Below are positions 24,300 to 32,216 of a DNA stretch of 64,000 bases, piece after piece; the first letter of the stretch is position 1; every line of letters begins with the position of its first letter. The notes below the pieces were generated by a model, which was not told where the DNA came from, ran no database searches, and worked only from the letters and a program-made list of their open reading frames with translations. This DNA is from Kluyvera ascorbata_C (lineage in GTDB: Bacteria > Pseudomonadota > Gammaproteobacteria > Enterobacterales > Enterobacteriaceae). The stretch covers positions 62,001 to 126,000 of the forward strand of contig NZ_JBIQOI010000005.1 in assembly GCF_044197065.1 (NCBI RefSeq). The letters are read 5' to 3'. The position numbers and the translations under genes are program-made.

Positions 24300-24380
24300 G
24301 CCTGGATCCTGCCGCAGACTGCTTTTCCTCAGTTTTCTCGTGTAACCTTCAATGACAAAACTATGGCAAAAGGAGTTTGT

Positions 24381-26540
24381 ATGCTTCTCTGTTTTTTCCG
24401 ACAGCTATTTAAGGTGCTCTTTCGAGTCAGGATGACGGGAAACACCGATGCGCTGAACCAGCCGAAGGTGCTGATTACCCCGAACCACGTCTCGTTTCTC
24501 GACGGCATATTATTGGCGTTGTTTCTGCCCGTTCGCCCGGTTTTCGCCGTCTACACCTCAATTTCACAGAAATGGTTTATGCGGTGGCTGACGCCCATTA
24601 TCGATTTTGTGCCGTTAGATCCCACCAAACCGATGTCAATTAAGCATCTGGTTCGTCTGATTGAGCAGGGCCGTCCGGTGGTGATATTCCCGGAAGGGCG
24701 TATTTCGGTCTCCGGCTCGCTGATGAAGATTTACGACGGCGCGGCCTTTGTGGCTGCGAAGTCCGGGGCGACGATTATCCCGCTGCGTATTGAAGGTGCG
24801 GAACTGACCCACTTCAGCCGTCTTAAAGGGCTGGTTAAGCAGCGCCTGTTCCCGAAAATTACGCTGCACCTGCTGCCGCCAACCACGCTGCCGATGCCGG
24901 AAGCGCCGCGCGCGCGCGACCGTCGCAAAATCGCCGGTGAAATGCTGCATCAGATTATGATGGAAGCGCGCATGGCGGTGCGCCCGCGCGAAACGCTGTA
25001 TGAATCTTTGCTGACGGCTATGCACCGCTATGGCGAGAAAAAACCGTGCGTTGAAGACATAAACTTCCAGCCGGATAACTATCGCAAGCTGCTGACCAAA
25101 ACGCTGTTTGTGGCGCGCATTCTGGATAAATACAGCAAGAAGGGTGAAAAGATTGGCCTGATGCTGCCAAATGCGGGCATCAGTGCGGCGGTCATCTTCG
25201 GCGCTATCGCCCGTGGGCGTATTCCGGCCATGATGAACTACACCGCCGGAGTCAAAGGGCTCACCAGCGCGATTACCGCCGCGCAAATTGGCACCATTTT
25301 TACCTCCCGCACTTTCCTTGATAAAGGCAAGCTCTGGCACCTGACCGAGCAGCTCACCCAGGTACGCTGGGTATTCCTCGAAGATTTAAAAGGGGATATC
25401 ACCACCGCCGATAAGCTGTGGATCTTCTCCCGCGTGCTGATGCCGCGTCTGGCGCAGGTTGCACAGAAGCCGGAAGACCCGGCAATTATCCTCTTTACCT
25501 CGGGTTCGGAAGGTCACCCGAAAGGAGTGGTGCACAGCCATAAAAGCATCCTGGCAAACGTCGAGCAGATTAAAACCATCGCCGACTTCACCGCCAACGA
25601 CCGCTTTATGTCGGCGCTGCCGCTGTTCCACTCCTTCGGCCTGACGGTGGGGTTGTTCACGCCGCTGCTGACCGGCGCGGAGGTGTTCCTCTACCCAAGC
25701 CCGCTGCATTATCGCGTGGTGCCGGAGCTGGTCTATGACCGCAACTGTACCGTGCTGTTTGGCACCTCTACCTTCCTCGCTAACTACGCACGCTTCGCCA
25801 ACCCGTACGATTTCTATCGTCTGCGCTATGTCGTGGCGGGTGCGGAAAAACTGCAGCAGAGCACCAAAGAACTGTGGCAGGACAAATTTGGCCTGCGCAT
25901 TCTTGAAGGCTACGGCGTAACCGAGTGCGCACCGGTGGTTTCTATCAACGTGCCGATGGCGGCAAAACCGGGCACGGTGGGGCGTATTCTGCCGGGTATG
26001 GATGCGCGTTTGCTGGAAGTTCCTGGTATTGAACAGGGCGGCCGCCTGCAGGTAAAAGGGCCGAACATCATGGCGGGCTATCTGCGCGTCGAGAATCCGG
26101 GCGTGCTGGAAGTACCGACGGCGGAGAATCAGCACGGCGAGCTGGAAACCGGCTGGTATGACACCGGTGATATCGTCGCCTTTGACGCGCAGGGCTTTGT
26201 GCAAATTCAGGGCCGCGCGAAGCGTTTTGCCAAAATTGCCGGTGAAATGGTCTCGCTGGAGATCGTTGAACAGCTGGCGCTGGGCGTATCGCCTGAGAAG
26301 ATGCATGCCACGGCGGTGAAAAGCGACGCCAGCAAAGGCGAGGCGCTGGTGCTGTTTACCACCGATAATGAACTTACCCGCGACAAGCTGCTGCAGTATG
26401 CGCGGGCCCACGGCGTACCGGAGCTGGCGGTGCCGCGAGATATTCGCTGGCTGAAACAGCTACCGCTGCTTGGCAGCGGTAAACCGGATTTCGTCACCCT
26501 GAAGAGCATGGTTGCAGAGACGGAACATCTGAATGAGTGA
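24381..26540 (+). CDS. aas: Bifunctional 2-acyl-glycerophosphoethanolamine acyltransferase / acyl-ACP synthetase
   Basis: Inner-membrane enzyme (719 residues) that re-acylates lysophosphatidylethanolamine and activates the fatty acid on bound acyl carrier protein. The N-terminal acyltransferase domain has the HX4D motif at His36 to Asp41 (NHVSFLDG) and FPEGRIS. The C-terminal AMP-binding domain has TSGSEGHPKG, EGYGVTECAP and YDTGD. I place the start at ATG 24381, with AAGGAG five bases ahead; the open frame upstream runs into OmrA and is rejected. It overlaps lplT by 8 bases, and the two form the lysophospholipid repair operon. Confidence 0.97.
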   Translation: MLLCFFRQLFKVLFRVRMTGNTDALNQPKVLITPNHVSFLDGILLALFLPVRPVFAVYTSISQKWFMRWLTPIIDFVPLDPTKPMSIKHLVRLIEQGRPVVIFPEGRISVSGSLMKIYDGAAFVAAKSGATIIPLRIEGAELTHFSRLKGLVKQRLFPKITLHLLPPTTLPMPEAPRARDRRKIAGEMLHQIMMEARMAVRPRETLYESLLTAMHRYGEKKPCVEDINFQPDNYRKLLTKTLFVARILDKYSKKGEKIGLMLPNAGISAAVIFGAIARGRIPAMMNYTAGVKGLTSAITAAQIGTIFTSRTFLDKGKLWHLTEQLTQVRWVFLEDLKGDITTADKLWIFSRVLMPRLAQVAQKPEDPAIILFTSGSEGHPKGVVHSHKSILANVEQIKTIADFTANDRFMSALPLFHSFGLTVGLFTPLLTGAEVFLYPSPLHYRVVPELVYDRNCTVLFGTSTFLANYARFANPYDFYRLRYVVAGAEKLQQSTKELWQDKFGLRILEGYGVTECAPVVSINVPMAAKPGTVGRILPGMDARLLEVPGIEQGGRLQVKGPNIMAGYLRVENPGVLEVPTAENQHGELETGWYDTGDIVAFDAQGFVQIQGRAKRFAKIAGEMVSLEIVEQLALGVSPEKMHATAVKSDASKGEALVLFTTDNELTRDKLLQYARAHGVPELAVPRDIRWLKQLPLLGSGKPDFVTLKSMVAETEHLNE

Positions 26541-27726
26541 GTCAGTACACACTAACAACCGACTCCTGTCGAAAGGCATGATGGCGGTGATTGTGGCCCA
26601 GTTCTTTTCGGCGTTCGGCGATAACGCACTGCTGTTTGCCGTACTGGCGCTCATGAAGCAGCAGTTTTATCCGGAGTGGAGCCAGCCGGTGCTGCAAATG
26701 GTGTTTGTGGGCGCTTACATCATTTTTGCCCCGTTTGTCGGACAGGTGGCAGACAGCTTTGGTAAAGGCCGGGTGATGATGTTCGCCAACGGCCTGAAGT
26801 TGGTCGGCGCGGCGACGATTTGCGCGGGCCTGAATCCGTTTATCGGCTATACGCTGGTGGGCATTGGTGCGGCCTCATATTCGCCAGCGAAGTACGGCAT
26901 TCTCGGTGAAATTACTACCGGCGATAAGCTGGTTAAAGCCAACGGTTTGATGGAAGCCTCGACCATTGCCGCCATCCTGATTGGCTCTGTCGCCGGTGGC
27001 GTAGTGGCCGACTGGAGCGTGGTAGGGGCGCTGGTGCTTTGTGCGGTGGTGTACGGCATTGCGGTGGTGGCTAACCTCTTTATCCCGAAACTGCCTGCGG
27101 CGCGTCCGGGTCAGTCCTGGCGTTTTCGTCCAATGACCCACAGCTTCTTTAACGCCTGCAACGTGCTGTGGCACAACGGCGAAACGCGTTTCTCGCTGCT
27201 CGGCACCAGCATGTTCTGGGGAGCGGGGGTGACGCTGCGCTTCCTGCTGGTGCTGTGGGTGCCGGTGGCGTTGGGGATCACCGATAACGCCACGCCAACC
27301 TATCTGAATGCGATGGTCGCCGTCGGGATTGTCGTTGGCGCGGGGGCGGCGGCGAAGCTGGTGACGCTCGAAACCGTGGCGCGCTGTATGCCTGCCGGGG
27401 TGTTGATTGGCGTGGTTGTCGCCATTTTCGCCTTCCAGCATGCGCTGCTGCCAGCGTACGTGCTGCTGTTTATCATCGGTATCTGCGGTGGCTTCTTCGT
27501 GGTGCCGCTCAATGCGCTGCTGCAGGACCGTGGGAAACAGACCGTGGGCTCCGGTAATGCGATAGCGGTACAAAACCTCGGTGAAAACAGCGCTATGCTG
27601 ATTATGCTGGGGCTCTATTCGCTAGCGGTAGCGGTGAATATTCCGGTGGTCGGCGTGGGGATTGGCTTTGGCGTGCTGTTTGCGCTGGCGATTATCGCGC
27701 TGTGGCTGTGGGGTAAGCGCCGCTGA
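26533..27726 (+). CDS. lplT: Lysophospholipid transporter LplT
   Basis: Major-facilitator flippase (397 residues, about twelve membrane helices) that moves lysophospholipids across the inner membrane to Aas. The N-terminal helix SKGMMAVIVAQFFSAFGDNA and the short loop ADSFGKGRVM are typical. The start overlaps the aas stop (ATGAGTGA), so the pair is coupled. A run of REP-like repeats follows the stop codon. Confidence 0.96.
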   Translation: MSESVHTNNRLLSKGMMAVIVAQFFSAFGDNALLFAVLALMKQQFYPEWSQPVLQMVFVGAYIIFAPFVGQVADSFGKGRVMMFANGLKLVGAATICAGLNPFIGYTLVGIGAASYSPAKYGILGEITTGDKLVKANGLMEASTIAAILIGSVAGGVVADWSVVGALVLCAVVYGIAVVANLFIPKLPAARPGQSWRFRPMTHSFFNACNVLWHNGETRFSLLGTSMFWGAGVTLRFLLVLWVPVALGITDNATPTYLNAMVAVGIVVGAGAAAKLVTLETVARCMPAGVLIGVVVAIFAFQHALLPAYVLLFIIGICGGFFVVPLNALLQDRGKQTVGSGNAIAVQNLGENSAMLIMLGLYSLAVAVNIPVVGVGIGFGVLFALAIIALWLWGKRR

Positions 27727-27732
27727 GGTAAA

Positions 27733-27890
27733 CCCGGCGGCGCTTCGCTTGGCCGGGCTACATTTGTTCCGGTAGCCAGGCGAGCGCAAGCGACCCCGGG
27801 ACTGCTCATTGTAGGCCGGATAAGCGTAGCGCCATCCGGCACGATGCGGCACCTTGCCGGATGGCGGCGTCACCGCCTTATCCGGCCTAC
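27733..27890. repeat. Cluster of REP-like inverted repeats between lplT and tas
   Basis: Four units lie between the convergent genes. A CCCGGCGGCGCT-type arm (27733-27761) is followed by a degenerate partner (27771-27800). Then come two classical REP units in inverted orientation (27811-27841 and 27855-27890, with GGCCGGATAAG and CTTATCCGGCC). Both repeat families found in this window meet here. Confidence 0.85.
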
Positions 27891-27893
27891 ATT

Positions 27894-28934
27894 TTACGGT
27901 GCCGGGTAGGTATAAACCTGATGCACCGCCTCAATCTCCGCTAACACTTCCGCGCTTAACTCCAGATGCAAGCTCTCAACGTTAGTTTTCAACTGCTCCA
28001 TCGTCGTCGCGCCTAACAGCGTGCTGGCAACGAACGGCTGACGGCGAACGAACGCCAGCGCCATTTGCGCCGGGTCGAGGTTATGGCGTTTGGCGATATC
28101 GACGTACGCTGCCACCGCCTTCTGCGTCTGCTCACCGCTGTAGCGGGTGAAACGGCTAAACAGCGTATTACGTGCGCCCGCAGGCTTCGCGCCGTTCAGA
28201 TACTTACCGGTGAGCGTCCCGAAGGCCAGGCAGGAATAGGCCAGCAGCTCAACGCCTTCAAACTGGCTCACTTCCGCAAGCGCCACTTCGTAGCTGCGGT
28301 TCACCAGGCTGTACGGGTTCTGGATGGTGACAATGCGCGGCAGGTCGTGTTTATCCGCCAGATGCAGATAGCGCATCACGCCGAACGCCGTTTCGTTGGA
28401 TACGCCGATATAGCGAATCTTCCCGGCGCGCTGATATTCGGTAAGCGCTTCCAGCGTCTCCAGCAGCGACACCACCGGCGCGGAGTCGGCCCAGGTGTAG
28501 CCCAGTTTGCCAAAGCAGTTGGTCGGGCGCTGCGGCCAGTGTACCTGGTAGAGATCGAGATAGTCGGTTTGCAGGCGCGTCAGCGAGTTATGCAGCGCAT
28601 CGCGAATGTTTTTACGGTCCAGCGCCTGATTAGGGCGAATGCCGCTGTCGTTGTTGCGCGAGGGGCCGCTCACCTTGGAGGCGATAACCAGCTTCTCGCG
28701 GTTGCCGTGCTTGGCCAGCCAGTTGCCGACATAGGTCTCGGTCAGCCCCTGGGTTTCCGGTCGCGGAGGAACGGGGTACATCTCGGCGACATCGATAAGA
28801 TTGATGCCCTGGCTAACGGCATAATCGAGCTGTGTATGGGCGTCGGCTTCGCTATTTTGTTCACCAAACGTCATAGTGCCAAGCCCAAGGGTGCTTATCT
28901 CAAGCGAGCTGTGGGGGATACGGTGGTACTGCAT
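27894..28934 (-). CDS. tas: Aldo-keto reductase Tas
   Basis: NADP(H)-dependent aldo-keto reductase (346 residues). Active-site elements of the TIM barrel are visible: Asp and Tyr in DVAEMYPVP, Lys in KLVIASKVSG, His in YQVHWPQRP. The cofactor end includes FVRRQPFVASTLLGATTMEQ. In E. coli Tas can relieve tyrosine auxotrophy under starvation; the natural substrate is unclear. It is convergent with lplT and is followed on the same strand by no further gene. Confidence 0.94.
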   Translation of the reverse strand: MQYHRIPHSSLEISTLGLGTMTFGEQNSEADAHTQLDYAVSQGINLIDVAEMYPVPPRPETQGLTETYVGNWLAKHGNREKLVIASKVSGPSRNNDSGIRPNQALDRKNIRDALHNSLTRLQTDYLDLYQVHWPQRPTNCFGKLGYTWADSAPVVSLLETLEALTEYQRAGKIRYIGVSNETAFGVMRYLHLADKHDLPRIVTIQNPYSLVNRSYEVALAEVSQFEGVELLAYSCLAFGTLTGKYLNGAKPAGARNTLFSRFTRYSGEQTQKAVAAYVDIAKRHNLDPAQMALAFVRRQPFVASTLLGATTMEQLKTNVESLHLELSAEVLAEIEAVHQVYTYPAP

Positions 28935-29060
28935 AAGCCGGCTTCCTTTTATTAACAGCGTCAGGAAAGAGTCCTGACAAAGGAATATAAAAATGGCAGA
29001 GGGGGAGAAAAAGGGAAAGCAGAAAATGAAAAAAGGCCAGCAGGTGGCTGACCTCTCTGA

Positions 29061-29279
29061 TTAGCGTTTGATAATTTGCGACACGTCGTCGCGGTTGATC
29101 TGCATCTTATTACCTTGCTGATCTTCGTAGCTGATAAGCCCGGTGTCGTCATCGACTTCCGGTTTACCGTCGGTCAGGATCATCCGACCGTCTTTGGTGG
29201 CCATCACGTAATCGCTGCTACAGCCGGAAACTGCAAAGGCTAAACCTACTGCGGAAATCAACACTGCCCATTTTGTCAT
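29061..29279 (-). CDS. ygdR: Small lipoprotein YgdR
   Basis: A 72-residue DUF903-type lipoprotein. The signal peptide ends in the lipobox VSGC, with Cys20 as the lipidated residue. The mature part is a short SH3-like fold: NYVM-type start (DYVMATKDGRMILTDGKP), DDDTGLISYEDQQGN and a terminal INRDDVSQIIKR. I choose ATG 29279, with AAGGGGAT close upstream, over an ATG five codons earlier. Its function is unknown. A terminator separates it from the upstream ygdQ. Confidence 0.92.
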   Translation of the reverse strand: MTKWAVLISAVGLAFAVSGCSSDYVMATKDGRMILTDGKPEVDDDTGLISYEDQQGNKMQINRDDVSQIIKR

Positions 29280-29357
29280 CGTTATCCCCTTCATCGCCGC
29301 ACTCTTAATAGTCTAGTAATAACCGACCTAAGCCACAGCATAAAGCAGGAAAATCTT

Positions 29358-29392
29358 AAAAAAACCAGACACAGCCCTCAATTGAGGGCTGT
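29358..29392 (-). terminator. Terminator of ygdQ
   Basis: A perfect 22-base palindrome (29371-29392, ACAGCCCTCA and its complement) is followed on the minus strand, after six bases, by seven T (29364-29358). It lies 10 bases after the ygdQ stop. Confidence 0.7.
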
Positions 29393-29402
29393 TGATGAAT
29401 GA

Positions 29403-30116
29403 TTAATGTTTATTTTTCTTACTTCGCAGCAGATTGAGGCTCTCGACTGCCATAGAGAAGAACATCGCGAAGTAGATATAGCCTTTTGGTACATGGACAT
29501 CGAGACTTTCAAGAATCAGCGTGAAGCCCACCAGAATCAGGAACGACAGGGCTAGCATTTTCACCGACGGGTGTCTTTCGACGAATTCGCCAATCGAACG
29601 TGCAGCGAACATCATCACGCCAACCGCAATGACCACGGCGGCCATCATAATAAACAGATGATCGGAGAGACCTACGGCGGTAATGACCGAATCAAGGCTG
29701 AAGATGATATCCAGCATCATAATCTGCACGATCGCGCCCAAAAACGAATGAACGTTCGTTTTTATGCTCTCTTCATCGCCTTCAATCGACTCGTGAATTT
29801 CCATACTGGCCTTCCAGATAAGGAACAGCCCACCGAGTAGTAAAATCAGATCGCGAATCGAAATCGCCTGACCAAACAGAGTAAACAGCGGCTGAGTGAG
29901 TTTTACCACCCAGGCAATGGAGGCCAGTAGCGCGAGGCGCATGAGCATGGCCCCCATTAACCCTAAACGACGGGCATGCGCACGCTGCGCGGTAGGGAGC
30001 TTAGCCACAACCAGAGAGAGAAAAATAATATTATCGATCCCCAGAACGATTTCCAGAATCGTCAGCGTGCCGAGCGCAAGCCAGGCATTGGGGTCGGTGA
30101 TCCATGCAAATAACAT
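29403..30116 (-). CDS. ygdQ: TerC-family integral membrane protein YgdQ
   Basis: Inner-membrane protein (237 residues, about seven helices) of the TerC family, whose members are linked to metal efflux during protein secretion. Two repeats carry the family's acidic motifs: LEIVLGIDNIIFLS and LDIIFSLDSVITAV, both with Asp inside the membrane. I start at ATG 30116 (MLFAWITDPNAW), preceded by AGGA, as in E. coli; the 31 extra codons upstream have no support. A CBS/CorC domain is absent, as usual for YgdQ. Confidence 0.93.
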   Translation of the reverse strand: MLFAWITDPNAWLALGTLTILEIVLGIDNIIFLSLVVAKLPTAQRAHARRLGLMGAMLMRLALLASIAWVVKLTQPLFTLFGQAISIRDLILLLGGLFLIWKASMEIHESIEGDEESIKTNVHSFLGAIVQIMMLDIIFSLDSVITAVGLSDHLFIMMAAVVIAVGVMMFAARSIGEFVERHPSVKMLALSFLILVGFTLILESLDVHVPKGYIYFAMFFSMAVESLNLLRSKKNKH

Positions 30117-30294
30117 TAGATAAGTCCTGCCAAATAAAACGAAAGCGTTAATAGATATACGTTGAGGTGCGTTGCAACAACCGATACAGAACCCTGCCCA
30201 GAAACGCATTCCAGGCGCTCAGTGGGAGGGCGAAGGCGTGCCGGTTGCGCGCGGCGGGGGAAGTATAATCCCGCTGCGCGGCAGGACAAAAAAA

Positions 30295-30990
30295 TTAATC
30301 GACTCGCAGCATGAAGTGGCGCGCCAGCAGGGCCGCGGTGAAGTTCTTTTTGAGATAGAAGCCGCGCGGTAGCGTCATGATGGGCTCGCCTTTTGCGCCA
30401 ATGGCTTCGGTCAGCGCTTTACTGTTAGCGGCCTTCGGCCTGAGCTGCAGCACTTCGCCGTGGCGGGCGGTGATACGTTCCACCTGGCCGAGAACGATGA
30501 GATCCATCAGCTCTTCCCAGTCCATCTGTAGCTGGTTCTCTTCTTCTGCGCTAGGGCTCCACAGCAGCGGTGCGCCAACGCGGCGTTCAGCAAGCGGGAT
30601 CGACCGCTCACCTTCAACCGGGATCCACAGCACCCGCTTAAGCTTGTGGCGCACGTGGCTATTCTCCCAGGTGACGCCAGAGTTACCGGTCAGCGGCGCG
30701 ACGCACACGAAGGTGGTCTCTAGCGGGCGCCCCTGGGAATCGATAGGAATGGTTTTCAGCTCAACGCCCAGCGCGGCGAAATCCTGCTCGGGTTTACTCC
30801 CGGCGCTAGCGCCCAGCCAGACCTCCAGCAGCACGCCAATCCAGCCTTTGTCTCGCTTTAAATCCTTCGGCGCGACGATGCCAGCCATCGCCGCCAGCTC
30901 ACCCAACGAATAGCCCGCCAGCCGCTGCGCCTGAGCAAGAAGTTCAGCCTGGGTTTTAGGCGATTCACGAAGTGGAGCAAGGGTGGACAT
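30295..30990 (-). CDS. mutH: DNA mismatch repair endonuclease MutH
   Basis: Sequence- and methylation-specific endonuclease (231 residues) that nicks the unmethylated strand at hemimethylated GATC sites when activated by MutL. The catalytic residues Asp70, Glu77 and Lys79 are present in QDFAALGVELKT. KAANSKALTEA and LPRGFYLKKNF, which contribute to DNA recognition, are conserved. The start is the only good ATG. It reads away from the DARS2-like region, which forms its upstream flank. Its presence implies Dam-directed repair. Confidence 0.97.
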   Translation of the reverse strand: MSTLAPLRESPKTQAELLAQAQRLAGYSLGELAAMAGIVAPKDLKRDKGWIGVLLEVWLGASAGSKPEQDFAALGVELKTIPIDSQGRPLETTFVCVAPLTGNSGVTWENSHVRHKLKRVLWIPVEGERSIPLAERRVGAPLLWSPSAEEENQLQMDWEELMDLIVLGQVERITARHGEVLQLRPKAANSKALTEAIGAKGEPIMTLPRGFYLKKNFTAALLARHFMLRVD

Positions 30991-31020
30991 GATGGTGTGC
31001 CTTGTGGTGAAAAAATGAAC

Positions 31021-31510
31021 GACAATTTTACCGGGTGTGGATAGAGTTTAACTTTTTCTGGGTAAATATGACAACGTGATGATTATCATGCCTTTTTTTT
31101 GAGAAAAAATGACGAAAAAATGATGCCAAAAAAGGTTTTCCAAATCTGGTCACTGACAATGAACAGGATCTTACACCATGTTATCCACAGAAAAGTGGGA
31201 TAACTGGGGAAAAGCCTGACTACTGTTTCAATTTACAGCCTTGACGTGCGACGAAAATCGAATTTTCGCACAAAAGATGCCTAAGATGTTTGCACAATCT
31301 GTGGGTAAAACCAACGTTGCTCGATCTTTCATCAATTGAAGGATCGCCTATGTGATGATCATCACGTTATGCGCTAATGCATCAGGATTAACTATAATAA
31401 CATGATGAAAAATATAGTTTTACTGATTGAAGGTGACATGCGATTATTCAGAGTACTCTGGGTTTTCCCTGGGTAATTCCGTACTTCTTCACAACTCTAT
31501 CCACAGAAAA
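31021..31510. other. DARS2-like DnaA-reactivating region
   Basis: In the 683-base gap between mutH and rppH there are several DnaA-box-like 9-mers: TGTGGATAG (31036-31044), a perfect TTATCCACA (31181-31189) closely followed by GTGGGATAA (31195-31203), TGTGGGTAA (31300-31308) and CTATCCACA (31497-31505). In E. coli the DnaA-reactivating sequence DARS2 occupies this same interval, next to mutH; it exchanges ADP for ATP on DnaA with help from IHF and Fis. The position and boxes make this the orthologue by inference. I could not place IHF or Fis sites reliably. The remainder of the gap up to 31673 holds the rppH leader, with AT-rich tracts but no gene. Confidence 0.75.
31178..31219 (+). pseudogene. 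13-codon remnant frame at the ygdT position
   Basis: ATG 31178 opens a frame MLSTEKWDNWGKA that stops after 13 codons. From memory, E. coli ygdT (48 codons) begins MLSTESWDN at the same place. The conserved part is simply the DnaA box TTATCCACA and its flank read as codons. No ribosome-binding site is seen. It is listed only because the frame is annotated as a gene in E. coli; it is most likely not a gene here. Confidence 0.45.
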
Positions 31511-31673
31511 AGTGAATAAAATCGTCGGCGAGCGCGGTTCTCTGTTTATAACTCTGATGATTACTGTGAGTTATTCAAATGTTATTCGTTAGTCGTGGCG
31601 TAATAGAGTGGTTTACCGTTTACAGCGAGTGTGAAACAATCATTCACATTGAAGCTTATTTTGAGGTAGTCCG

Positions 31674-32204
31674 GTGATTGATGACGATGGCTACCGCCCG
31701 AATGTAGGTATTGTAATTTGCAATCGTCAGGGTCAGGTAATGTGGGCCCGGCGCTATGGTCAGCACTCCTGGCAATTTCCCCAAGGGGGCATAAACCCCG
31801 GTGAGACGGCAGAACAGGCGATGTATCGGGAACTGTTCGAAGAAGTTGGATTAAGCCGCAAGGATGTGCGGATCCTCGCTTCGACCCGAAACTGGTTGCG
31901 TTACAAGTTGCCAAAACGTTTGGTGCGTTGGGACACTAAGCCGGTTTGTATCGGCCAGAAACAAAAGTGGTTTCTCTTGCAGTTGATCGGCAATGACGCG
32001 GATATCAATATGCAAACCAGCAGCACGCCGGAGTTCGACGGCTGGCGCTGGGTGAGTTACTGGTATCCGGTGCGTCAGGTCGTCTCGTTTAAACGCGACG
32101 TCTACCGCCGGGTGATGAAAGAGTTCGCCAGTGTAGTGATGGCGCTTGCGGAGAGCGCCCCAAAACCGCAAAGCGCGCCTGCTTATCGACGCAAAAGAGG
32201 TTAA
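31674..32204 (+). CDS. rppH: RNA pyrophosphohydrolase RppH
   Basis: Nudix hydrolase (176 residues) that removes pyrophosphate from triphosphorylated mRNA 5' ends, triggering RNase E decay. The Nudix box is complete at residues 38-60, with RELFEEVGL carrying the metal-binding glutamates. GTG start with GAGG seven bases ahead, as in E. coli. The basic C-terminus (AYRRKRG) fits RNA binding. ptsP follows after 12 bases, so the two are co-transcribed. Confidence 0.97.
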   Translation: MIDDDGYRPNVGIVICNRQGQVMWARRYGQHSWQFPQGGINPGETAEQAMYRELFEEVGLSRKDVRILASTRNWLRYKLPKRLVRWDTKPVCIGQKQKWFLLQLIGNDADINMQTSSTPEFDGWRWVSYWYPVRQVVSFKRDVYRRVMKEFASVVMALAESAPKPQSAPAYRRKRG

Positions 32205-32216
32205 GCCACGCACATT

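Noticed and set aside
24231..24380. N-terminal extension of aas into the OmrA gene
   Set aside because: It would translate the sRNA and its terminator; the ATG at 24381 has a strong ribosome-binding site and matches the family start.
31630..31648. TGTGAA...TTCACA in the rppH leader as a CRP site
   Set aside because: The spacer between TGTGA and TCACA is nine bases, not six. It may be a small hairpin only.
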